DNA of 5,603 bases, taken from the NCBI GenBank assembly GCA_003224835.1, contig QHZX01000167.1, positions 10,810 through 16,412 of the forward strand. The letters are read 5' to 3'. Numbering within the stretch: position 1 is the stretch's first letter; every line of letters begins with the position of its first letter. The notes under the pieces are model-generated. The model ran no database searches, was not told the origin of the DNA, and saw nothing but the letters and a program-made list of their open reading frames with translations. This DNA is from Acidobacteriota bacterium. Its GTDB lineage: Bacteria; Acidobacteriota; Terriglobia; Terriglobales; Acidobacteriaceae. The position numbers were made by a program, and so were the translations under genes. This document shows, in pieces, positions 1 through 5,603 of the stretch.

Positions 1-2
1 AG

Positions 3-746
3 CCTCTTGGGATGTCGACAACGTTCTTGAATGCGGATCTGCAGCGGCAAATCGCCTCTATGCGGGAGGAGCAAGTTGCAAATCATCAACACCCGGTGAC
101 GTTTGCCGCATTTAACGAAATACCGCAAAGACGCTTTGGCGTACCCGCAGCGGCGCGCTCTCAGACCGTTTTTCGGACCCCGTTCCTCGACAACGACTTT
201 GTAGCGCTTTCATATCGTGCGCCCCGAGCGAGCATAGCCCGTCGCGCGGAAGAAACCCTGGATTTCGTGAGCAAAAGCAATGCTGCACTCTCTTCAATCA
301 GGACGGACAGAGGTTATGTTAATGGCAGGCGCACCTTTCTCCGCAAGGCTCTGGCCGAAACGACCTTCAAGCTCGACTACTTTTATTCAGAGGGCTTGCC
401 TTTGCATGCGACACGTCTCGACCCCCTTTTCCGTGGTGCAATGTCCGCATTAGGCGTCGCGGGAAGGCATAAATTTTTGTATTATCGGACCTGGTTTCAG
501 CGAGAACTGGTGCCTTATTTGGAAGAGCGCCTCAACAATTCCTCTATCCGGCAAAGCTCGTTCTGGAAAAGTGCGTCGGTTGATGCGCTACTGCGCGAGC
601 ACAGGTCAGGTCGAGCGAATTACCTACAAGAAATCAATGCTGCTCTGACGTTGGAAGCCGTGGAACGACTCCTGCTTAAAGCACGATGGAACAGCGAAAC
701 GTCTGCGGTTTTCGCTCCACAAACGACCGTGAGGGCATCTCATTAA
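3..746 (+). CDS. Asparagine synthase-like amidotransferase, C-terminal part (5' end outside window)
   Basis: This is the C-terminal portion of a glutamine-dependent asparagine synthase-like enzyme. The family transfers ammonia from glutamine to an adenylylated carboxylate. In polysaccharide clusters, homologues such as WbpS and WbtH are linked to amidation of uronic acids. The reading frame is open to the window edge, so the Met codon at 12 is probably internal, and the N-terminal glutaminase and PP-loop ATP-binding parts would lie upstream. Counting from that Met, FRTPFLDND (about 54-62) matches the 'R-x-PFLD' motif of the synthase domain. TDRG (98-101), GRHKF..YRTW (151-161) and NYLQEINAALTLE (203-215) fit the C-terminal tail of the asparagine-synthase-related proteins common in exopolysaccharide loci. 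The next gene starts 26 bases after the stop. The family call is firm; whether the substrate is aspartate or a sugar acid cannot be told from this fragment. Confidence 0.85.
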   Translation, partial: PLGMSTTFLNADLQRQIASMREEQVANHQHPVTFAAFNEIPQRRFGVPAAARSQTVFRTPFLDNDFVALSYRAPRASIARRAEETLDFVSKSNAALSSIRTDRGYVNGRRTFLRKALAETTFKLDYFYSEGLPLHATRLDPLFRGAMSALGVAGRHKFLYYRTWFQRELVPYLEERLNNSSIRQSSFWKSASVDALLREHRSGRANYLQEINAALTLEAVERLLLKARWNSETSAVFAPQTTVRASH

Positions 747-772
747 ACCTATCGCTCCGGTCTCTGGCGACA

Positions 773-1456
773 ATGGCTATTATCTGTCGAGAACACGATC
801 TACTATTTATTATGACTCCACGAACGGCATGCACTGCCGTTGGGGAGCTGCTGCGCACACATTACGGCGGCGAGTATCTGCCCCCTGAAGATGTCCTAGA
901 TAGAGATGGTCACACCCGTATCCAGCAGAAACATAGTACTTTGTCCGAGTTGATAGAAAATGGTTTTCTCTCGAGAGAAGATTCGGCAAGGTTGCTAAAA
1001 TTCGCTGCAGTCCGTAATCCGTTCGATAGTCTTGTGTCGTTGTACCTGAAACAACGCACCAAGTATCAGCCTTTGCTGCTGGATCCAAATTCCTGGGTCA
1101 ATCGCGCGCCGGCTTATGCCAGGAATATGAGGTATGCGAGCACACATTCCTTCACTGCCTGGGTGCTGAAGAAGTGCCGCAAGCAGCTATTGAAGCGCCT
1201 TATGGGCGTTCCGCCCTCAATGTTCATTGATTACATCCGCGGAACTGATGTTGTCATACGATACGAGAATCTCGGGCAGGAGTTGAATTCCGTCTTCGGC
1301 AAAGCCGGCCTGCCTGTCAAAGCACCACTTCCCATGGTCAATCGCACAACGGAGCGAGAGTCCGCGGACTACAGAACGTGGTACTCTAGTTTCACTGCCA
1401 CCGCCGTTCGCCTCGCCTTCATAGAGGACTTCAGGCGTTATGGCTATAGATTTTAG
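773..1456 (+). CDS. Sulfotransferase (Sulfotransfer_2-like, PAPS-dependent)
   Basis: This is a predicted carbohydrate sulfotransferase of 227 residues, which would move sulfate from PAPS to a sugar hydroxyl. The protein opens with a short strand and then a 5'-phosphosulfate-binding loop, FIMTPRTACTAVGELL (about residues 12-27). VRNPFDSLVSLY (80-91) is the 3'-phosphate-binding motif, with the expected Arg and Ser. The sequence KHST (53-56) and the C-terminal tail ending in RRYGYRF also fit the chondroitin/HNK-1-type branch. The usual loop Lys is Arg here. I chose the ATG at 773 because MAIICREHDLLFI is the usual N-terminus of this group. The frame is open back to an ATG at 686, which would add 29 unconserved residues and overlap the upstream gene by 61 bases. 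Neither start has a strong Shine-Dalgarno sequence. The acceptor is unknown; the neighbours point to a surface polysaccharide. Confidence 0.85.
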   Translation: MAIICREHDLLFIMTPRTACTAVGELLRTHYGGEYLPPEDVLDRDGHTRIQQKHSTLSELIENGFLSREDSARLLKFAAVRNPFDSLVSLYLKQRTKYQPLLLDPNSWVNRAPAYARNMRYASTHSFTAWVLKKCRKQLLKRLMGVPPSMFIDYIRGTDVVIRYENLGQELNSVFGKAGLPVKAPLPMVNRTTERESADYRTWYSSFTATAVRLAFIEDFRRYGYRF

Positions 1457-1508
1457 CCGATGCGTGAATGTGACCCAATTGCCGCGGGTAGGCGTGACGG
1501 TACACTCG

Positions 1509-1528
1509 GCAAATCCATGTGGATTCGC
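1509..1528. repeat. Small hairpin in the gap between the two sulfotransferase genes
   Basis: GCAAATCC and GGATTCGC can pair around an ATGT loop, giving an 8-bp stem with one A-C mismatch. It sits in the 107-base gap between the two sulfotransferase genes, the longest untranslated stretch between confident genes here. There is no T-run after it, so it is not a convincing intrinsic terminator, and no clear promoter was seen nearby. It may affect mRNA stability or be chance. Confidence 0.3.
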
Positions 1529-1563
1529 TTCGCCAATGAAAGGCAGGGCTCTTGCTTGCTGGT

Positions 1564-2550
1564 ATGGAAACGTTAGAAAAAGAACAGGTGCTTAAGCGCA
1601 GTTTTAAGAATAACTCGCCCCCCACTTTTCTGGGAATCGGCTCGATGCGGTGCGGCTCGACATGGCTTTATCGTGTCCTGCAGTGCCATCCTGACATTCG
1701 AATGAGCGACATTAAGGAGGTCGACTTCTTTTTTCTACGACCGATGTTGAGGCACGATTACGGGTGGTATGAAGCTCTCTTTGCGCCTGAAAATGGAACT
1801 GATCTCAAATCGGTTCGAGGAGAAATTTCACCGCATTATACGAGGTTAAAGGCGTGGCAGGTTCGTCGTGTCGCTGAAGCATTGCCGCATCTTCGGATCA
1901 TTCTGACATTGCGACACCCGATCGAGCGAGTGTGGTCTCAAACGCTTTATGATTTCGGGCATTTGGTTGGAAGAGACGTGCGCCAGGTCGGTTCAGTCGA
2001 GTTTTTGCGTCAATTCGAAAGAGCTCGTAACAGATTGTCGTCTGATTATTTTCGTATCGTTAAGATCTGGTCCGAGGCCTTTGGCAAGGTCGCCCTGCAC
2101 ATCGGTTTTTTCGACCAACTGCGCGGTGATCCGCAAGCGTACATCAAGGGCGTGTTGAAACATGTTGGAGCTTCAAATTCCTGGAGGATCCCTGAGAAAT
2201 TTCTTAAGGAGAAAGTTTGGGCGACGGAAAGCCTGGTCAAGTATGAACGGAAGATTCCGGAAGTAGTGCGATGGTATATTGCGGACCGGTTGTTGAAGCC
2301 GACAGAGCGTCTCAATGAGCTTCTGGAAGGTCGTGTCTCAAACTGGGTGGAAGAGATGTACGCCATTCGCGGCAAAACCCGGCTGAGCTGGAAAATCTTG
2401 AGTGAAATAAATCGTGCCGTGCTCTCCGTTCCGGAAAGACTGGCATACGAAGCTTATCATGCAGCTCTTGATGTCAAACTGTGGTTCCGTTGGCAGCAAC
2501 TGCAAAGGTCGTGCTCGACCAATGGTGGCTTTAATGAGTCCTCCTCTTAG
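1564..2550 (+). CDS. Sulfotransferase (Sulfotransfer_1/heparan-sulfate N-sulfotransferase-like)
   Basis: This is a second PAPS-dependent sulfotransferase, 328 residues, from a different branch than its upstream neighbour. The 5'-phosphosulfate loop is FLGIGSMRCGSTWLYRVL (about 22-39), followed by the typical HPDI. KEVDFFF (51-57) and GEISPHY (86-92) match conserved elements of the NDST-like bacterial family. LTLRHPIERVWSQ (114-126) is the 3'-phosphate-binding motif with Arg and Ser. A later segment, IGFFDQLRGDPQAYI, and a helical C-terminus are also typical. As in the first sulfotransferase, the loop Lys is replaced by Arg. I favour the ATG at 1564. A TTG at 1552 would add four residues and sits behind a modest AGGCAGGG, so it is a real alternative. 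The 3' end overlaps the flippase gene, implying translational coupling and a shared job in making a sulfated polysaccharide. Confidence 0.88.
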   Translation: METLEKEQVLKRSFKNNSPPTFLGIGSMRCGSTWLYRVLQCHPDIRMSDIKEVDFFFLRPMLRHDYGWYEALFAPENGTDLKSVRGEISPHYTRLKAWQVRRVAEALPHLRIILTLRHPIERVWSQTLYDFGHLVGRDVRQVGSVEFLRQFERARNRLSSDYFRIVKIWSEAFGKVALHIGFFDQLRGDPQAYIKGVLKHVGASNSWRIPEKFLKEKVWATESLVKYERKIPEVVRWYIADRLLKPTERLNELLEGRVSNWVEEMYAIRGKTRLSWKILSEINRAVLSVPERLAYEAYHAALDVKLWFRWQQLQRSCSTNGGFNESSS

Positions 2551-4090
2551 CTCTCCCGTTGCCCCTTCGGATGAACTCGCGGCGGCAGACACCGGCGCGA
2601 GTTTTTCCCAGCTGATTCGTAACATCACGCGTCAGGGCGCCATTGTTCTCCTGACACGGGGTGCGGCCATCCTCTTGGGGTTTGCTGTGACCATTTGCGT
2701 CGCCCGCGCTTTAGGACCAGCGGGGCTAGGTAGATTTAAGCTTGGTTCTGTAGTCGTGACTTTGATCACGACAATTTGCGTGCTGGGGTTAGACAGGGCA
2801 TTACTACGTTATATTCCGATGCTGGAAACCAGAGGCGGGGCTGGTATTCGCAGGCTATTATTACGCAGCGGAAGCGTCGTTTTCGGGCTTTCACTTTTGT
2901 TTGGCGGTTTACTGGTCGTCGCGGCGCCTCTTATCGCCGACCGCTACTTCCATTCCCCGGAAATGACCGGCGTACTCCGCATGTTTAGTATTCAAATCCC
3001 GGCCCTGGCTCTTGTCAGATTTCTGGCCGGAGCCGCGACAGCGGCAAAACGCATCGATTTCTCTTCGAAGATCACCAACGTTTTCTCGCCGGCGTTGTTC
3101 CTTCTCCTCGTGCCGCTGATCGCTTTGGCGTATCCAGGGGTATTTGGTGTTATCACCGCGCGTTCCTTCTCGCAGTTTGCAGCCGTCATTTGGCTGGTCC
3201 TATTTTTGGCTCGCCGCTACCAACGCGTGCAAGAACAGTCGCAGGTAGATATTGGTACTTTCAAAAGTTATCTCAAACTATCGATTCCGCTGTTTTTTAT
3301 CGTAGCAGGATACCAGCTATTGGGCCAAACGGATACGATGGTCCTCGGATATTTTGTTAGCGAAAAAGAAGTTGGTATTTATTCCGTTGCCGCTAAAGTG
3401 TCAGCCTTTGTGCTCATCGGACCAGACATACTGTTGCCTATTGTCGCGCCGTTGTTCTCCGAACTAAACGAGAAACGTGATCGTGCCTCATTGGAGGCTT
3501 TGTTTACCACGATGACGAAATGGTTCTGCTACTCTGCGCTCATCATCTTCGCCTGCATGGCGATTTTGCGCGTCGAGATACTACATGTTTTCGGGAATGC
3601 GTTTACTGCCGGAACAACAGTGTTATTGATTGTGGCCACGGGGCAGCTGGCGAATGCCCTTACCGGACCTACTGGTGCGCTTCTAACGATGACCGGAAAA
3701 CAGAAGTTAGAGGTCCGAAATGTTGCCTGTCTCGTGCTGATTAACCTGCTTTTGAATCTGTGGTGGGTGCCCAGAATGGGGAAGTCAGGCGCAGCGCTGT
3801 CGACGGCTGTGAGTATTGCGCTTATTAACGTTATCAAACTTGTGCAAGTATATCAGATATATGGCTTCCGCGCTTATAGTCTTAGACTCGTAAAAGGGTT
3901 GATGGCTATTGGCGCGGCTGCTTTTGTCGGGTATTTGCTTCGCGATGTTCTTTTCAAAGTGGGGTGCGGTCCATACACGATTATGCCAGCGGCGGCGTTC
4001 GGCTTTATTATCACGGCCGCGATTGTGTTTTGGCTGTTTGGGTTGGAGAAAGAAGACCGGATGGCATTCGTCGCCCTGCGGCGGCGCTAG
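2522..4090 (+). CDS. Polysaccharide flippase, MOP superfamily (Wzx-like)
   Basis: This is a multi-pass inner-membrane protein of 522 residues, predicted to flip lipid-linked oligosaccharide units from the cytoplasmic to the periplasmic face. A hydrophilic N-terminal tail of about 30 residues is followed by the first membrane helix (about 38-60) and the family signature ARALGPAGLGRFKLG (61-75). About a dozen hydrophobic segments follow. Internal hallmarks are DTMVLGYF (271-278) then EVGIYSVAAK (283-292) at the start of the second half, and GPTGALLTMTGK (382-393). The length is slightly above the 420-500 residues usual for the family, because of the N-terminal tail. The frame is open back to an ATG at 2414, but the extra 36 residues are unlike a flippase and lie inside the sulfotransferase gene. 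ATG 2534, preceded by GGTGG, is a second possible start. Either start overlaps the upstream stop by 17-29 bases, suggesting coupling. Confidence 0.9.
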   Translation: MVALMSPPLSSPVAPSDELAAADTGASFSQLIRNITRQGAIVLLTRGAAILLGFAVTICVARALGPAGLGRFKLGSVVVTLITTICVLGLDRALLRYIPMLETRGGAGIRRLLLRSGSVVFGLSLLFGGLLVVAAPLIADRYFHSPEMTGVLRMFSIQIPALALVRFLAGAATAAKRIDFSSKITNVFSPALFLLLVPLIALAYPGVFGVITARSFSQFAAVIWLVLFLARRYQRVQEQSQVDIGTFKSYLKLSIPLFFIVAGYQLLGQTDTMVLGYFVSEKEVGIYSVAAKVSAFVLIGPDILLPIVAPLFSELNEKRDRASLEALFTTMTKWFCYSALIIFACMAILRVEILHVFGNAFTAGTTVLLIVATGQLANALTGPTGALLTMTGKQKLEVRNVACLVLINLLLNLWWVPRMGKSGAALSTAVSIALINVIKLVQVYQIYGFRAYSLRLVKGLMAIGAAAFVGYLLRDVLFKVGCGPYTIMPAAAFGFIITAAIVFWLFGLEKEDRMAFVALRRR

Positions 4091-4092
4091 CC

Positions 4093-4107
4093 AGAATCAA
4101 TGATTCT
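4093..4107. repeat. Perfect 15-base palindrome after the flippase gene
   Basis: AGAATCA and TGATTCT form two perfect 7-base arms around a single A at 4100, two bases after the flippase stop codon. As RNA it could fold with a 5-bp stem and a small loop, but it is AT-rich and has no T-run, so termination is unlikely. As DNA it has the symmetry of a binding site for a dimeric protein. It lies in the 28-base gap before the first possible start of the glycosyltransferase. Confidence 0.5.
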
Positions 4108-4118
4108 TCCGCCTGCAA

Positions 4119-5351
4119 GTGCAAAGATTGAGACAAAGGCGTAATTCCGTAGGGGAAGAAACGAATGTCACGCGGATAGCGCTCCTCACCGGAGGTGGCG
4201 ACAAACATTACGCGTTCGGACTGGCAACCGCTCTTACGACCAAGAACGTTTTCATCGATTTCATTGGCAGTGATCAGCTGGCGAGTCCAACGCTGGATGG
4301 TAATCCGAGAATTAATTTTCTAAACCTACGCGGAGATCAGAATCCGAAGGCGTCGCTGATCAAAAAAATGGGTCGAATCGCGCTGTACTATTCGCGACTT
4401 CTTTGGTTTGGGGCGACCGCGCGAGCAACGGTGTTCCACATTTTATGGAACAATAAGTTGGAGCTCTTTGATCGAACGGTCTTGCTGTTCTACTATAAGC
4501 TATTCCGAAGGCGGCTTATATTTACGGCTCACAATGTAAATGCCGCGAAACGGGACCGCGTGGATAACTGGCTTAACCGGTCAACGCTCTACCTTCAATA
4601 CCATCTTGTCGATCACATTTTTGTCCACACAGACAAGATGAAGGCTGAGCTCGTATCGGATTTTGGCGTGCCAAGTGATAAAATCAGTGTCATCCCATAT
4701 GGTATCAATAATATTGTACCCCTCACTGCGCTCTCAGCAGGTGAGGCCAGGCGGCGGCTTGGAGTAAAACGCGGGGATTTTACAATGCTGTTTTTCGGGC
4801 AAATTGCGCCCTATAAAGGCCTTGAGTTCCTGCTCGATGCGCTATCCGAGCTTCTAAAGAAGTGTAGTCGTTACCGACTAATTATAGCTGGTCAACCGAA
4901 ATGGAACGGCGCCTACTGGAAGGAAATGAGTTCTGTCATCACTCGCAGCGGAATCGGAGCGCGCATAATCCAGCGGATAGAGTATATTCCGGACGAGGAG
5001 ATCGAGGTGTACTTCAAGGCTGCCGACGTGCTAGTCTTGCCATACACGCACATCTTTCAAAGTGGGGTGCATTTTTTGGCTTATACTTTCGGTTTACCGG
5101 TTATTGCTACGAACGTTGGATCCCTAAAGGAAACAATAGTCGAAGGTCAGACGGGGTTCATATCTGCGCCGTGCGATTCAGTCGACCTAGGTAAAACAAT
5201 AGAACGCTACTTTAGCAGTGAGCTTTTTTGGAAACTCGACCAACAACGGCCGCTGATTCAGGAGTACGCCAACGCGGAGTATTCCTGGGAAAAGGTCGCT
5301 ACAGTCACCGAACGCGTCTACTCTAACCTTATCGCCGGATGCCATGCATAA
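4119..5351 (+). CDS. Glycosyltransferase, GT-B fold, GT4-type
   Basis: This is a predicted retaining glycosyltransferase of about 410 residues that adds a sugar from a nucleotide donor to the growing lipid-linked unit at the cytoplasmic membrane face. The N-terminal half has the acceptor-side loop LLTGGGDKHYAFGLA (22-36), then FTAHNVNAAKRD (135-146) and VHTDKMKAEL (169-178). VIPYGI (191-196) leads to the C-terminal donor domain, with FFGQIAPYKGLEFLLDAL (225-242), ADVLVLPY (302-309) and QSGV..LAYTFGLPVIAT (314-331). The common GT4 EX7E motif is not recognisable: QSGV and LAY occupy that region. The start is uncertain. The only in-frame start codons after the stop at 4101 and before the conserved region are GTG 4119 and TTG 4128, neither with a good ribosome site, while a strong site and ATG at 4165 are out of frame. 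Donor and acceptor sugars cannot be predicted. Confidence 0.88.
   Translation: MQRLRQRRNSVGEETNVTRIALLTGGGDKHYAFGLATALTTKNVFIDFIGSDQLASPTLDGNPRINFLNLRGDQNPKASLIKKMGRIALYYSRLLWFGATARATVFHILWNNKLELFDRTVLLFYYKLFRRRLIFTAHNVNAAKRDRVDNWLNRSTLYLQYHLVDHIFVHTDKMKAELVSDFGVPSDKISVIPYGINNIVPLTALSAGEARRRLGVKRGDFTMLFFGQIAPYKGLEFLLDALSELLKKCSRYRLIIAGQPKWNGAYWKEMSSVITRSGIGARIIQRIEYIPDEEIEVYFKAADVLVLPYTHIFQSGVHFLAYTFGLPVIATNVGSLKETIVEGQTGFISAPCDSVDLGKTIERYFSSELFWKLDQQRPLIQEYANAEYSWEKVATVTERVYSNLIAGCHA
4151..4167 (+). promoter_or_regulatory. Ribosome-binding site and ATG out of frame with the glycosyltransferase
   Basis: AGGGGA at 4151-4156 followed eight bases later by ATG (4165-4167) is the best translation-start signal near this gene. 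It also falls exactly where the conserved N-terminus (TRIALLTGGG) should begin. However, this ATG reads only four codons (M-S-R-G) before TAG, because the glycosyltransferase is in another frame. One extra base just after the ATG would join them and give M-S-T-R-I-A or similar. Confidence 0.45.
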
Positions 5352-5357
5352 ATCTGC

Positions 5358-5410
5358 AGAACGAGAGATACGACTTGAAAGGAGGTACCGCTAACATCCG
5401 TTCTCGTTCT
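5358..5410. repeat. 9-base inverted repeat bracketing a strong Shine-Dalgarno
   Basis: AGAACGAGA (5358-5366) is perfectly complementary to TCTCGTTCT (5402-5410), with a 35-base loop that holds the AAAGGAGG at 5378-5385. One more G-U pair can extend the stem. The right arm is part of a tandem CGTTCT CGTTCT (5399-5410). The layout could be a leader hairpin controlling translation of the YdcF-like gene, but the long loop and lack of a T-run argue against a terminator. Confidence 0.4.
5378..5385 (+). promoter_or_regulatory. Near-perfect Shine-Dalgarno AAAGGAGG
   Basis: This is the strongest ribosome-binding sequence in the window, placed 27 bases after the glycosyltransferase stop. There is no ATG, GTG or TTG at normal spacing. 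The codon at a plausible distance (5396) is ATC, which opens a frame rich in Arg and Lys (RSRSTTAPKR), as expected for a cytoplasmic tail before a membrane helix. Either ATC is a rare start, or a start codon has been lost. Confidence 0.55.
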
Positions 5411-5474
5411 ACGACGGCACCAAAGCGTGTCGCTTTAGGTGGACGGGTGACTCGCCGCGACCGCTGGGAGGGAA

Positions 5475-5603
5475 ATGTCTGCTCGTTGTTGTCGCCGCTG
5501 GCCTTGCCCTGTTTGGAATCTTGACGGTTATTCGTCTCTGGCCGTGACCCAGCGTGTTGATGCAGATGTTCTCGTCGTCGAAGGATGGGTCCACCCCATG
5601 CCA
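5475..5603 (+). CDS. YdcF/DUF218-family protein, N-terminal end only (5' end apparently disrupted, 3' end outside window)
   Basis: The last 17 codons read VDADVLVVEGWVHPMP after LAVTQR, which matches the start of the YdcF/ElyC/SanA (DUF218) domain seen in membrane-anchored proteins of exopolysaccharide loci; the family's role there is poorly defined. The frame carrying this motif is open back to an ATG at 5475, but that start has GGAGG only three bases away and its first 20 residues (Cys-, Arg- and Pro-rich) do not look like the expected membrane anchor. The anchor appears instead in another frame at about 5479-5541, as LLVVVAAGLALFGILTVI, and a basic leader lies in the third frame behind AAAGGAGG at 5378. 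So the intact gene would probably begin near 5396 and reach this frame through two single-base losses. The family call is fairly sure; the true start and integrity are not. Confidence 0.6.
   Translation, partial: MSARCCRRWPCPVWNLDGYSSLAVTQRVDADVLVVEGWVHPMP

Noticed and set aside
686..772. N-terminal extension of the first sulfotransferase to the ATG at 686
   Set aside because: The 29 added residues overlap the upstream gene, look unlike the family and lack a good ribosome site; the conserved N-terminus begins at 773.
1441..1460. TATAGATTT as a -10 promoter element
   Set aside because: It lies in the last codons of the first sulfotransferase and has no matching -35 element at the right distance.
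2046..2375. Reverse-strand open frame of about 109 codons
   Set aside because: It is antisense to the well-supported sulfotransferase, has no recognisable domain and no ribosome site; it is a by-product of the coding frame.
2414..2521. N-terminal extension of the flippase to the ATG at 2414
   Set aside because: It lies wholly inside the second sulfotransferase gene, is Cys- and Arg-rich and does not resemble a flippase N-terminus.
3529..3837. Reverse-strand open frame of about 102 codons
   Set aside because: It is antisense to the flippase membrane segments and has no family features.
4901..5194. Forward open frame of about 97 codons in another frame
   Set aside because: It is inside the donor domain of the glycosyltransferase, whose motifs are all in the main frame.
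5339..5524. Forward open frame of 61 codons as a separate small gene
   Set aside because: It starts inside the glycosyltransferase gene. Only its part after 5396 is of interest, as the likely leader of the YdcF-like protein.

Overview
The window is a co-directional stretch of a bacterial cell-surface polysaccharide (exopolysaccharide, capsule or O-antigen) gene cluster. All six recognisable genes lie on the + strand with short gaps or overlaps, as in one long operon. Base composition is close to half GC by eye and codon use looks uniform. The gene families suggest a Gram-negative bacterium with a Wzx-type export route, but nothing here fixes the taxon. No tRNA, rRNA, CRISPR array, insertion sequence or phage gene was seen.

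Layout: 3-746 is the C-terminal part of an asparagine-synthase-like amidotransferase that begins before the window. 773-1456 and 1564-2550 are two sulfotransferases from different branches of the PAPS-dependent superfamily. 2522-4090 is a polysaccharide flippase of the MOP/Wzx type that overlaps the second sulfotransferase. 4119-5351 is a GT-B fold, GT4-type glycosyltransferase. From about 5396 to the window end lies the start of a YdcF/DUF218-family protein whose N-terminal signals are spread over three reading frames.

Together the genes suggest that sugar units are built by glycosyltransferases (one is here), modified by sulfation and possibly amidation, and moved across the inner membrane by the flippase. 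No polymerase, chain-length regulator or priming transferase is in the window, so they would have to lie outside it.

The most unusual points are the pair of dissimilar sulfotransferases, both with Arg in place of the usual Lys of the PAPS-binding loop, and a run of reading-frame oddities near the 3' end. The glycosyltransferase's best ribosome site and ATG are out of frame with its conserved N-terminus, and the YdcF-like gene is split across frames. Either this end of the cluster is decaying or the sequence has single-base deletions. I saw no clear sign of an entirely new system; the best candidate for novelty is a sulfated, possibly amidated, polysaccharide locus.
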